Of a stretch of DNA of 64,000 bases, positions 23,333 through 37,300 are shown piece by piece; position 1 is the first letter of the stretch, and each line of letters begins with the position of its first letter. The stretch covers positions 372,001-436,000 of the forward strand of contig CANXME010002105.1 of NCBI GenBank assembly GCA_948144175.1. The letters run 5' to 3'. The position numbers and the translations under genes were made by a program. The notes below the pieces were generated by a model that had not been told where the DNA came from, did no database searches, and saw nothing but the letters and a program-made list of their open reading frames with translations. This DNA comes from Closterium sp. NIES-65 (Eukaryota > Streptophyta > Zygnematophyceae > Desmidiales > Closteriaceae).

Positions 23333-23360
23333 AGCAGCCCAGCGTAGCCTGCCTTCTTAC

Positions 23361-26300
23361 AGTGACTTCAAGCCAGTCAGATCTCTGAATGATTCGGGGA
23401 TGGTTCCTGAGAGCAAGTTGTGATTGAGGGCACTGAAACATCGTGGGTATGGAGCAAACCAAGTAGGCCGCAACATGAGCGGATATGTTGCATGGAATGT
23501 AATGAGGTAGAGGAAAGGACGAACGGAAGGAGGTGCTGGGAGATAAAAAAAGGAGAGGAATGGGGAGGATAGAGATATCGGGGTGGAAGAGCTGAGATTG
23601 CAGCAGCTTATCAGAAGCAAGCCCTCCATAAGCATGCCAGCCTCTCAAGCTAACACAGTCGCATTCCTACATCACTCTCCCTTGCACACGGAACGAAGCA
23701 GCAGTCTCTGTGACCCCTCCACTCTGCACTGCCCTCCAACACACCATGCGTCACTGCCCCTCCCAGCTCACGCACAGGCGCGTCAGGTTTTGTAGATTGC
23801 CCAGCGAGTCTGGGATGGAGCCATTGAAGCGGTTGTAGCTGAGAGCACTGAAGTATGGTGTGGTGTGGGATATCAGAGACAGGCATGATAGACGATGAGT
23901 AAGGGTAACAAATGATAGACGACGAGTAAGGGTGACAAATGATAGACGATGAGTAAGGGTAACAAATGATAGACGAAAGGAGGAAGAAAGGGACAGGAGA
24001 AGAGAGCGATGAGAGCGTATGTATCAAAGAAATCATCATGTAAACACTATCTGAAGGGAATGTGTTATGCCAGGTGATTGTCATGTAATTTAGCTACGCT
24101 GGCCTAATAACTAGAAAGGTTCAGAACGAGTAGAGAAGAACACGGCTGGTGCACAACAGAAAGCGGCGCAATATGGTGCTTGGCGGCACGCACAGGTAGC
24201 TCAAGGTTGCCATGCTGCCAATCCAAGCACGCATCTCCATTCCCAGCTGGTTTTGACTCATGTCCCTGGAATTCAAACAAAGAAAGGTGGGCAATCAACA
24301 GGTTGGGCAAGAGGGAAAGCAGGAGTGGTAGTGAGTCCTTGGTCAACCACTTTCTGCTGTTTGACTGAGGGGCCTGCCTTGCAGCAATGTGGACAAGGGG
24401 GCCCTATACAGGTCAATATAGGTGCGCCAACACTGATGCGCGCGCCAGACATTATCAGTGGCACGATTATCGGTGGCTCATGTCACTCATATCAGCTCGC
24501 ATTTCAGGAGCATCTCGTGTCAACCCCTGAACCAAACTAGCAGCAGATTAGCAGTAGCAGGTAGGTGCGATCAGCGATTAGCATCTTGTGTGTACAGACA
24601 GCTCAGCACTGAGATCCAGCGGTCGCCATGGCTAGGAATGGCAAGTACCCGGTTGAAGGCTGCTCTTGTCAATATTGGCATGCAAGAATGTGAAGGAAGA
24701 GAAAGTGAGAGAGCAGCAACTTGCAATAGCATGTCACAATGGCTACTCACCATGCACTCGCAAAAACTTAAAAGTCACCTCACATCACCACACATTCACA
24801 TGACACGACCCTCACCAGTACTCCAGGTGTTGCAGTGAAGACAGCTCTGAGGGCAGCGGACCACTCAACATGTTCTGAGGCATGTTCCTGCATGCACGTG
24901 TGGTCATACAGGTCGAATATTCTCTCTGCTTTATTTTGCAATGCAATCTTGAACCGCAAGAAAAGCACATCAAAATACAAAGAAATGCTGTGAAGGGCAC
25001 AATAGAGTAGGGAAATGCTGTGAAGGGCACAATAGAGTAGGGAAATGCTGTGAAGGGCACAATAGAGTAGGGAAATGCTGTGAAGGGCACAATAGAGTAG
25101 GGAAATGTTGTGAAGGGCACAATAGAGTAGGGAAATGCTGTGAAGGGCACAATAGAGTACGGAAATGCGAAAGCGATTGTGAGACGAGAGTGAATCAGGT
25201 TTCCTTGAAACGCGGTGACAAGGGCACAAGCAACCATGGAATCCGTCTGGAGGGCCCTCTTATGGTAACCAGAGCTCCACTGGCCTCACCACCTGGCACA
25301 ACGCATGCGCTACACGACTCAAACTCCCCCTAACCAACCGCTTCAACTGTCCCCCATTCCCCTGCCCTGCCCCTTTCTTCCCATCACTTCCGTCACTTGC
25401 CCAGCTCACCACCACGCCCACCCAGCCCCTCTTCACTCCCCTCCCAAGTAACGGAGTGGTGCTCACAAATAGCTCAGGTCCCGCAGATTGCCTATGGTTT
25501 TAGGGATGCTTCCTGTGAGGTTGTTCCGACCTAAGTTCCTGTGCGGAGGTTACAGGTGTTGGGGATGACAGCGTGAGAGCAGGTAGAACAAAGGTAGGGG
25601 ACTAAGGGAGCTTGCTCTCTCGTTGCGATACAGAAAGTGTGAGCAGAGCCATTACAGGCCGAATGCTATCTCTACTTTACGTTGCAATGCCATCTTGAAC
25701 AGCAAGCAAAACACGTGGAACTGCTGTGAAGGGCGCAGCGCAGTCTCTCATGCAAAAGTGACTTTTGAGTCGACTCAAAAGTCACCTCAAACTGCTGTGA
25801 AGGGCGCAGTCTCTCGTGCAACAGCGATTGAGAGACGAGAGTGAGTCAGGTTTCCGGGCCAACGAGACAAGGGCACAAGCTACCAATGGAGTCCGTCTGA
25901 AGGGCACTCTTTTGGCATCGACAGCTCCCACCAGGTACGTTGCTACAAAGCATGCACAACACGACTCAGCAGTCTCCCATACCTTGCCCCTTTCTTCCCA
26001 TCACATCTGTCACATGCCCAGCTCACCACCACGGCCAGCTCACCTCCACGCCCACCCAACCCCTCTTCAATCCCCTCCCAAGTAGTGCACTGGTGCTCAC
26101 AAATAGCTCAGGTCCTTCAAATTTCCAAGGGTTTCAGGGATGCTTGCCATGAGGTTGTTCTGGTCCATGTCCCTGTGCGGAAATTACAGATGTTGGGAGC
26201 GATAGCATCAGAGCAGCTGAGGAAAAACGTTAGGGGAAGTGCTGCGAGGTAGGGAACCAAGGGAGCTTGTTCTATCGTTAAGATACAGATAGTCCAACCA

Positions 26301-28277
26301 GGTGATTCTTATGTAAGTCCTTGCAATAGCACATGGTAGTGTGGCACAGAGTGATGCATCGTTGGGCAAAAGGGGAGAGCGCATCGTGGTGTGGAGGATG
26401 TGAGGGGGAGCTGGAGAGAGAATACAAGTTTGCAGAATGAGTGCAGTCAAAAGGGGATATGGCAAGGAGCATGGATGATACGCGCAGAGAGGGAGAAGCG
26501 CAAGGAGGTGAGGTGCATGCATGTATGGATGAATGAAGTTCACAGGGCGAGCGGGAGGGGAGGGAGGAACAGATGATCTTCCAAGGCACCTCAGCGATGG
26601 CATGGCAAGGCAAGGAAGAGGCTCGTGTCACACAGGTGATGACGGTGCATGTTATTGCAAGCACTCATGGACTTCTCTCCCACCCCCACCATGCCCCACC
26701 ATGCCCCACCATGCTCCGAGACAGCATGCATGCCCCACATGCACAAGGCACACTCACAGGAGGGTGAGGTTACTGAGATTGCCAATGGATGCTGGGATGG
26801 TGCCATTGAAGTAGCTGCGGTCAAAGGACCTGGTGCAGGGTGCATGGTGCACGCATGATGCACATGCGTGCCATGCACAGACAGACGAGCAGATGGCATT
26901 GGAGAGGATGATAGGTGTCAGATCAGCGGGCAAAACACCCTCATAATACAAGGCACGCCCCATGAGCATGAAAGCAATGCATAGCATGGCACATGGCAGA
27001 AGGTGCATGACAACAACAGCACACTATGTCATGGCCTGGTATGTCATGGCATGGCATGGAAGGACACACGTGGCATGGCCTCACGCACAGGGCTCTCAAG
27101 CTTGTCAGGCTGCCTATCCACTCTGGCAGCTGGCCAACCCACCACGAATACGACATGTGCCTGGCACCGCCGCGTTGCACACGGGCAGGGGCATGGAGAG
27201 AGGAGTGGAGGAGCACAGGGAGGGGAGCTGCTTGTCATGGGAAACAGTGCAAGCAGAGCGCCACAGTTATTGCCACTTAAAATCAGTGCCACCCAGAGCG
27301 CCACAGTTGATGCCTCTTAAACAACGCAATCAGCAACACAGAAACATTCACGCAACGATCACACAAGCGCAACACAGGCATAGTAAATCCCGAGCGGGGA
27401 GTGTGGAGTGTGCATACCATGCGCTCACCACTCGGTAAGCTTCTTCAGCCGGGACAGCTCCGACGGTAGAGACCCATCGATGCGGCTGTAGTCCAAGTTC
27501 CTGCATGCCCTCCCCGTGCCCGTGGCCCACACGGCTTGCCTTAGGGGCCGTCAAGTGCTAGGACTATGGAGAGGGAATACTCTATACTGGGGGGGCGGGC
27601 GTGTTGTGCGGCACCAAGACCACCAGGTACGAAATGAAAGTGGGCGGTGAGCCACGTGGGCTTCTGTTGCAGGGGGTTAGGCGAGGGGTGTAGGTGCGTA
27701 GGGAGGGTGATAAGAGCATGAGGAAAGTGTGAAGGGGGTCATGGGAGCAGTGGTACGCGGGGCGGCACACCAAGTACTACAGGGTGTGATGGATGTGCAT
27801 GGCCTGTCAATCATCCACGCTCCACTTGAATCGCCATCACTTTCCATCGCACTGTGCAAGTTTCAACTCACAGCATTTCAAGGTTGCTCAGATCGCCCAG
27901 CAAAGCAGGAACGCCCTGCGTCCAGTCATTTGCCCCCATTGATCTGACGCCCACACATGACATGGCCGCACACGGAAGGACGGGAGGGCGCAGGGTAGTC
28001 GTCGACTTTTGAGGCGCCTCAAAGGGCGCAGGGTAGTCATCGAATATAAAAGACCGAGGTTGGAAAGAAGCAAGGACGATGCATGTGGGTGCGGATCCCA
28101 AGTAACGCAAGCTGTGCAAAAGCATCAACATGTGAAATTTCTTAGAGAGTGTTAGAGAATGCGGAGAGCAGGTGAGGGCAGGGCACGCACAGGCGCTTGA
28201 GGGCAGTGAAGGTGGTGAGCACGGTGGGCAGTCCTTGCAGGCGATTCATGTTCACGTGCCTGCACGGCACGCGCACG

Positions 28278-28322
<45 letters not shown>

Positions 28323-31300
28323 CCCCCGCAATGGAGGCAAGGCGGCACACGAGGGAGAGGGGATGGATGGTCTTGGCATGGAGGAGCAGCCAAGGGCAAG
28401 GCATGGGAGAACCCGGTGCCCACATCAGTGCCGGCAACTGCGACGCCCCTGCCATGGCGATGCAAGCACACGTGCCATGGCTATGCAAGCACACGTGCCA
28501 TGGCTATGCAAGCACACGTGCCATGGCTATGCAAGCACACGTGCCATGGCTATGCAAGCACACGTGCCATGGCTATGCAAGCACACGTGCCATGGCTATG
28601 CAAGCACACGTGCCATGGCTATGCAAGCACACTTGCCATGGCTATGCAAGCACACGTGCCATGGCAATGCAAGCACACGTGCCATGGCTATGCAAGCGCA
28701 CGTGCCATGGGGATGCAAGCACACGTGCCATGGCGATGCAAGCACACGTGCCATGGCTATGCAAGCACACGTGCCATGGCTATGCAAGCACACGTGCCAT
28801 GGCTATGCAAGCACACGTGCCATGGCTATGCAAGCACACGTGCCATGGCTATGCAAGCACACGTGCCATGGCGATGCAAGCACACCTGCCACGTGCTATG
28901 GCACAGCTGCTTGTCCTGTCGCAATGGACTCCATCCTTCCCATCTTCTCTCCTGGGCTTACGTCCGCCCAGTCCTCACCACCTAGCCCGTTTCTTGCCCG
29001 TGCCTCCTCACAGCGGGTGCCTGGCCTCCCATGCATCAGCCCTGGCAACGCGTGCAAGCGGTCCGCCCCTCCGGAGGGACCACTGCCCTGCCACTTCATT
29101 CCAGTCCAACCACCCCCTCCCCACCCCCCCCTGCCTGCCCACTTGCCCTTCTCGCACCCTCCCTTGCTTACTCCCCCCCCTTAACCCCCCAACCACCCAC
29201 CCACCACCCATCCACCCATCCAGGCACACAATGGGGTGATCCGGGCATGGGCGTGCGGGGCACTCACAGAGCAGTGAGGTCCTTGAGGGCACTGAGCGTG
29301 GCGGGCATGCTCCCCATCAGCATGTTGTAGCTCAGGTCGCTGGCGCACCCACAGGGGGTCGCGGGGAGCAGGGTGGGAGGACATACTGGGTGCAAGGCAT
29401 GGCATGGGATGCACACAACATGGGCCATTGTGGCAGGCAAGGGGGCACATGGGCGGTGGTGGAAGTGAGCAAGAGCGCATCATCAATTGGTGACACAAGT
29501 GATGGTGAGTGATTGCACACACACGACGATGCAGGAATTTGTTGATTGCAAGTTCCATGTTATCGCTAACAGAAGATATATTCTTAACAAAACAACTACC
29601 AAGGCAGCGAGCTCCTCCAAACGGACTCAGGGAGTGGGCGGAAGGGAGATGCAGGGAGAGGAGAAAGTGATAGGAGGAATGAGAGAGGGAAGGAGAGCTC
29701 ACAGGTGCCTAAGCGAGGTGATTCTGGAGAGGGCCATTGGAATGGCGCCATCGAACCCATTGCAGCTCAGATTGCTGCTCACGGGCAGGCACGTGGATTG
29801 GCCGATGCCAGGTGCAGGTGAGAGTCGCGTGTGAGTGACAACGAATCAAGCAGACACTTGTGATGTGCTGCATGAAATGGGCTGGCACGGTATGGCATGG
29901 CATGGCATGGCATGGCATGGCATGGCATGGCACAGCATGGCATGGCATATGGCATGGCATGGCATGGCATGGCATGGCATGGCATGGCACGGCATGGCAT
30001 GGCATATGGCATGGCATGGCATGGCATGGCATGGCATGGCACAGCATGGCACAGCATGGCATGGCATATGGCATGGCATGGCATGGCATGGCATGGCATG
30101 GCACGGCATGGCATGGCATATGGCATGGCATGGCATGGCATGGCATGGCATGGCATGGCATGGCATGGCATGGCATGGCACGGCATGGCATGGCATATGG
30201 CATGGCATGGCATGGCACAGCATGGCATGGCACGGCATGGCACGGCACGGCACAGCACAGCATGGCATGGCTGTGTGAGAGAAGAAGGGCAAGAATGAAC
30301 GTTCACGTGGAAGTGGCAGGAGCAAGAATGTAAGGGTGAGACAGATGGCACGAATGAAGTGCGAGGAAGGGAAGGCGAAGAGGCTGGCTGACTGACTGAC
30401 GCTAAGGCTGGCATGGCAAAGGTAGTGTGCGGTGGAAAGGCGAAAGCACGCGGTGACTCACATGGTTTCCAAGGCACTTGAACTGGTGTAATTGAAGGAC
30501 TGCCACAATGGGCCAAACATGAGGCACGTTGACAGATTCCTGCTCACATGCACCAAGCATTCACACACGCATGCACACATCCCAGCATCCCAACATTCGT
30601 GCAGATGCCAACAATCCATGCCAATATTCCATACCAGTCGTATCCATGCATGATGCATGTGCATGCCCACCGCTCCACACACATACAACAAACACAAGGG
30701 TGTGTGAGGTGCTGGTTGGAGACGCAGTGCAGGCATGGTGGCAGCATGGGCGCATGGCTAGCAAGATGCAGCGGATGCCTCACAGGTGCTTGAGGGTGGG
30801 CATGGCGAGGATGGCGGGTGGAAAGGCGCTGCGCACATCGCTGAATGTGATGCTCCTGCACACATGCGGGGGTGGCGCGGGGTAGAGGACAGGATGAGGC
30901 GCACAGAGGGAGCATTGGGAATATAGGTCAACTGAGGAGAGTGAAGAGGTGGAGGAAAGTGCGTGTGGTGCATGGATGGATGGATGTGTGCAGTGGACAG
31001 AACTGGGGACTTGACGCGAGGCAACACTGACTGCGAACCGCTTCGCGCAGCAGCAGCACCACATTGCCAATGCATGTCATACCCACCGAACCGTACTCAT
31101 GCAAGGCAGAGAAAGCGCAAGGCACTCACAGAGACGTCATGTGGTCGAGTTGCGCAATGCGCGCGGGAATGGTTTTCACGCCCTGCACGTCACTGCCAGG
31201 GGCACGCACGGCATCACAAAAATCCTGCATCCGGAAAACCGATGAAAAAAGTTGCTTTGGAGTTTTGTCGAATGATTCATGAACGACGTTTTTCGAACGC

Positions 31301-34300
31301 TTTTATGAGAAAGTATAGGTTGCTTTCCAAATGCTTTCTCGAACGCTTTTCAAATGCTTCTCCAATGCTTTTCTGTTCAAACCTGCCAGGTGAACACCTT
31401 CGGAAGAAGTTTGGTACAAGTTTCCGCAGAGCAATTTCGAAGATCGGATCTCATTGCAATGTACTCTTTATGGGATTTCGGGTTCATTAAAATAAGTTTA
31501 TGTAGGAGACTTGCACGACCTTATATGTAATTTAAAACTATGTTAAGTTGCCTCAATCTTGCATTCCAAATGAACAATACAGAAGCTTTGGTAAAAGCTG
31601 ATAATTCCACCCTAAAAACGCACATAAAACAGCATCCTAAACCCTCTGTGCCTAGTCAGTTAGGTTGAGCAGCATCATCCTACGACCTGCTTAGCATGCT
31701 CCAGTACACTATGTCTTCCACCGAACCCCATCTCTGGTGCTCTAGGTTGACCTTGCCCCTGCGTCCACTGCTTCATTGCATGCTCTGCCCTCTCATGCGT
31801 CTGCTGCTCCGCCCCTGGCGCTCCCCAGTCATGCCTTTACTGCTGCTTGCTCCAGTCATGCCTAACCTGCTGCCCCCCCTGTGCTCTCCCCTCTATCTGC
31901 TCGTGCCTTTTCTGCTGCCCCCCCAACTCTCTCAACTCATGCCTTTTCTGCTGCACCCTCTTGCACTATCTGGTTGCCTTGCTGGTTGCCCACCCTTGGA
32001 CACTCCTCACATTGTCTCTACTGCTGCCCCCCTTGCTGACTCCACGCTTTTGCCGCCCGTGCTACTCCCCATGCTGACTCTACTTTCTTGCCTGGCGTGC
32101 TGCCCCCCTAGCTGTCTCCACCAATGCCTCTACCTCCGTTTTGATGTCTCCTCGCAAGTGTGTGATGCCTATCCTGCTGCCCCCCCTTGTAAACTCCACT
32201 CATGCCTCATCTGCTGCCCCCCTTGTTTAGACGCCCCATCGCTTGACCCTCTTGCCTCCCCGGCGTTTGCCACTCTTGTGTCTTTTGCCCCTCCTTCGCT
32301 CCTGCCCCCCCCCCTTCTCATCCTCATCCTCATCCTCTTCCTCCTCTTCCACTTCTTCCTCCTCTACCTCTTCCCTCCTGCTTCCCTTGCCTCCGCCTCT
32401 TTTGTGCTTTCTGCCCTTCCTCCTCTCCTGCCCCCTATGATTTTCATCCGCCTGCTCCCCCTCCTCCTCCTCCTCATCCTCTTCCTCTTCCCCCTTGCTT
32501 CCTTTGATTTTCCCTCTCTTCTGCCTTCTGCCCTTCCTAAGCTCCCGCCCCCCCCGTTCCACATCCTCCTCCTCCTCTTCCTCATCCTCATCCTCTTGCT
32601 CATCCCTCTTGCCTCCCCTGCTTTTGCATCTCTTGTGCCTTTTGCTCTTCCTCCGCTCCTGCCCCCACTGTTCCTCCTCCTCCTCATCCTCCTCCTCCTC
32701 CTCCTCCTCCTCCTCCTCCTCCTCCTCCTCCTCCTCCTCCTCCTCCTCCTCCTCCTCCTCCTCCTCCTCCTGATCCTCGTCATCCTCCTCGTCATCCGTC
32801 TTCAAGTCCTCCGCGTCGTACACCTCCTGCTCTTCCTCCTTCAAGTCCTTCTTCTCCTCGTCAGGCACGGCCTTCCCCTTGAACGCCTCAAATCCTGACT
32901 CGTGAACATACAGGCCACGGTCGCCCCACTTGAAGCCCTGCACGACTGTGTTGTACACGGGGGTGTGGCGTGTGAAGTGGTCCTTGATAATCCACCGCAC
33001 ATTTCGGTGCAAACCCGTCATCCACTCGGTGTTCTTGCGGTGGGAGTTTGAGACGTTCCAGTCGGCCTTCTTAACCTTTGCCAAGCCCTGGTCAATCTGA
33101 AAAAGCGTAGCAAAGTATGGGAAAGAGGGGAAATAGAGACATATGTGGACACTGACGGAGTAGAGTTCACGGGCTGCGCAAATAGCCCCACATTCCAGTC
33201 TGGCGGGCAAGAATTGCAAGCAAAGCTAGAGCGAACTGACGGGAGAGCAATAATGCCTTACCACCATGATTGACCAGGCAATGTGGTAGGCTTTGACGCA
33301 CACCCGGCGCCCGACACAAAGATTCCGAAATGCTTCCCGGACTGCATCTACAAACCGGCCGTTGGCAAACGGGAGCCCGTCTCTGCTGTTTCCCCACGAG
33401 CTGACCCGCTGATTCCCTCCTGCGCGCACGCAGGACAAGGCGGGGACGAAGATCATGCACGACATGGTTAGGGTTTGTCCAAAGGGTATGGACGAAGTGG
33501 AGGGCGGTATAGAATGAATGGAGGGTTGGCTAGAGGGCAGTAGAGCAGGGAAGGGCGGGAGAGAAGGGGAGGGCAGGGGAGAGGGGGAGGGCAGGAGAGA
33601 CATGGAGGGCGGGAGAGAAGGGGAGGGCTGAAGAGAAATGGAGGGAGGGAGAGAACGGGATGGCGGGAGGGAAGAGGAGAGCTGTAGATTAAAGGGGGGG
33701 CGGGAGAAGGGGAGAGTGGGAGAAGAACCAACGTTAAGCTATCATGCGGATGTGACTGCACATGCGCTACAAGCCTGGGCAAGGAGAGCAGGTATGTAGT
33801 TGCGTGCCACAGTGGGGATGCATTAGGGTAAGTTGTTCATCATCGTCACGAGGGGTGCACGAGCAGATGAAATGAATGGTGAAGTAAAACAGAAACGCGC
33901 GTTCTCACTCGGTTGGTATTTTCTCCACATCTTCTTCTTCTTCTTGGTGCCCATCCAGAGATCGGCTGCACGCAGGCCTTGCACATTCTTGCCGAAAGTT
34001 ACAAGCACTCTGCGCTTGAGGTGGAAGCCACGATCGTTCTTCCATGACGTCCAAGCGCGTTTGAAGCCGTCGACGATGTTTTTGTCTTCCATAGCCTCTC
34101 GCAGCTGCATCAGCTTAATTATGTGCGTCTCGCTGATAACCTGATACAAAACCTGAAGGCGCTGTTCGAGCGTTGGGTAGAAGTCTATGGCATCATCTGG
34201 CCATTCTAGGCACATCCGGTCCCGCCCCACGGCGAAATGAACCTATGATGGACGGGTGGATTGGAAACGTAAAATTGAGTGATGCCTCCGAATGAAGGGC

Positions 34301-37300
34301 GGAATTCAGAGGTTGAGAGAGAGGGCTGTTGCCATCACTGCGCCGCATGGCTCCCATACCAACAACAGCACCATGAACATGGGCTCTGGAAGAGGTGGGG
34401 GAGGGATGGGAGAGAGGGTGCAGGGAGAGGAAGGATAGCTGCTATGGTGAGCTATCACTCCGCCGCATGACACCCACCCCACCACCAGCACCATGAACAG
34501 GAGCTCTGGTTGAGGTAGGGGAGCGATGGTCGAGTGAGAGGGGAGAGAGAGGGGATAAAATAGTCAGAGCGAAAGACGGGAGAGTAGGCAGAGTGAGAGG
34601 GCACCGTACGCCCAGCGCGAGGGTCCATGTTCTCCTCGTACGAGGAGTCTCAACTTCCACTGCAGCCACCCCCCTGCACGCTACGCCGCATGCCACTCGC
34701 GTGACCAGCAGCACCTTTTACAGTGGCTCTGGACGAGGAGGGAGAGGGACGGGATAGAGAGGGGAGGGAGGAGCGGCGGACAGAAAGGGGGCCGCGTGGG
34801 ATTGACGGATACGGCTTCCTCTATTCCCTTCGCCGCATGACACCCACACCACCCCCAGCACCATGAACAGGGGCTCTCGCAGAGGGCGGGGAGGGATGGG
34901 AGAGAGAGGGGAGTGAGATGAAGGATGACTGCTATGCTTAGCTATCCTCCGCCACACGACATGTATTCCACACCACACCCAGCACCATGAACATGGGCTC
35001 TCGCAGAGGGAGGGGAGGGATGGGAGAGAGCGGGGAGTGAGGTAAAGGATGACTGCTATGCTTAGCTATCCCTCCGCTGCATGACACCCACACCACCCCA
35101 ACACCATGAACATGGGCTCTCGCAGAGGGAGGGGAGGGATGGGAGAGAGGGGGGAGGGATGGGAAGGATAACTGCTGCGATTTACGATCACTCCGCCACA
35201 TGACACCCACCCCACCACCAGCACCATGCACAGGAGCTCTGGTTGAGGTAGGGGAGCGATGCACGAGTGAGAGGGGAGAGAGGGGGGATACAATAGTCAG
35301 AGCGAAAGACGGGAGAGTAGGCACATTGAGAGGGCACCGTTCGCCCAGCGCGAGGGTCCATGTTCTCCTTGTACGAGGAGTCTCAACTTCCACTGCAGCC
35401 ACCCCCCTGCACGCTACGCCGCATGCCACACGCGTGACCAGCAGCACCTTTTACAGTGGCTCTGGACGACGAGGGAGAGGGACGGGATAGAGAGGGGAGG
35501 GAGGAGCGGCGGACAGAAAGGGGGCCGCGTGGGATTGACGGATACGGCTTCCTCTATTCCCTCCGCCGCATGACACCCACACCACCCCCAGCATCATGAA
35601 CAGGGGCTCTCGCAGAGGGCGGGGAGGGATGGGAGAGAGAGGGGAGTGAGATGAAGGATGACTGCTATGCTTAGCTATCCTCCGCCACACGACATGTATT
35701 CCACACCACACCCAGCACCATGAACATGGGCTCTCGCAGAGGGAGGGGAGGGATGGGAGAGAGTGGGGAGTGAGATTAAGGATGACTGCTATGCTTAGCT
35801 ATCCCTCCGCCGCATGACACCCACACCACCACCAGCACCAGGAACAGGGGCTCTAGAAGAGCTAGGCGAGGGATGGGAGAGAGGGGGGAGGGATAGGAAG
35901 GATTACTGACACAATGAGCTATCCTTGCGCCGCGTGCCACCCACACCAGCACCAGCACCATGAACAGGGGCTCTGGTTTAGGGTGGGAAGGGATGGGAGA
36001 GAGGGGCCAATGGAGGATGGATAACTGCTATAGTGAGCTCTGGGTCGGGGGCAGAATGTGAGAGCATCGTATGCCCAGCGCCACGTCCCTGAAGCGAGGC
36101 GTACTGGGAATGCCTATCCCACTGCAGACATGCCACTATCACTGCGCATAATGCCACAAACACGCTTACCAGCAGCAAGAGGGGTTGAGAGAGAGAGCTG
36201 CAGCTATCACTGAGCCCCATGCCACACATTGTTTAACACTAAAACAATCTCACCTTCAGCAGCTTGGGTGTGGGCATCCCACGCGTTCGACGGACCGCTA
36301 CGTCTACCGTCGCTGGGCTTTCTGGCGCCACGTCTGGATCGAGGCCCCCTATAGATGGGCCGCTCGACAGAGATGCTAGAGGAGGAGGCCTAGATGGAGG
36401 GGTGCAGGGCTTGACAGCTCCTTTTGATCCTGGCCTTGCCTTGAGTGCAGCGATTTCGCGATCCCGCTGGGCAAGCTCTCGCATGAGCTGCTCCACAGTC
36501 CTGCCGCCAGCCACATCCGGCCGACTGGATGCGCCAGGTGTGCCCATGCTCTCTCCCCTCCCCTCCTTAGTCGCTGGATCCATTTTCTCGTCCCCCCCTT
36601 CTCCCCTGCTCTCCCGTATATCCCACATGGAGCCTTCCACACCGCCGCCACATTCACCCAAGGCATTCGCCCACACACCTCCCAGACCGTCATTCGCTGC
36701 TGCAGCTACCGAGGGTTCGTGCCGCTTTGTTGCCCCCTCGTTCTTCACATGAACCGCGCGACCCCCCATATGGTTGGGGGGCGGGTCCGTTGCTTCTTTG
36801 CCAAACCGCGCTGACCCCCAAGCCATCTGATCTCCCTTCCCAGCCGAACCCCTCGGATCGCGTAACGCAGCGTACGGGTCCGCGGCTTGCCGTTCATGAG
36901 AGCTTGATGGACATCGTCTCCCCATTGATTCGTAAAAATTCAACTCCCGCTTCGCCTTGCTACGCACACCCACTATTTTAGCTTCGAATCGAGGTCTCTG
37001 GCGCTTGCCTTGTGGTTTGGCACGACGCACACTCTGTTTACAGATCTTTACCCGTCCCCTCTCCGACTTTTGCTTAGCGTTGCCCTTTTTGAGCTTCCTC
37101 ACACTCCTCCTCTGCAAAGGCCGAGCCTCCTCCCCATCCTCGCTCTCCGGCTCCAACTCCTCATCATCCTCCTCCTCCTCCTCCTCAACCTCGTCCTCGT
37201 ATACCTCCTCACTCCCGGATGAGCTGCCCGACTCACTGTCGCTCGAATCTTCCTTGGAACCAGACGAGCTCAAAACGTGCACATTGGGGCCGCGCCGAGC

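Noticed and set aside
28445-28893. CRISPR-like array
   Set aside because: The units are contiguous 23-mers without variable spacers, in a eukaryotic intron.
28172-29239. 355-codon plus-strand ORF
   Set aside because: It is almost wholly 23-bp minisatellite and (AC)n read in frame, with no domain, and overlaps an exon of the minus-strand LRR gene.
29709-30516. ORFs of Met-Pro-Cys-His-Ala or Met-Ala-Trp-His-Gly repeats
   Set aside because: Translation of the GGCAT microsatellite; both strands are open only because the unit lacks stops.
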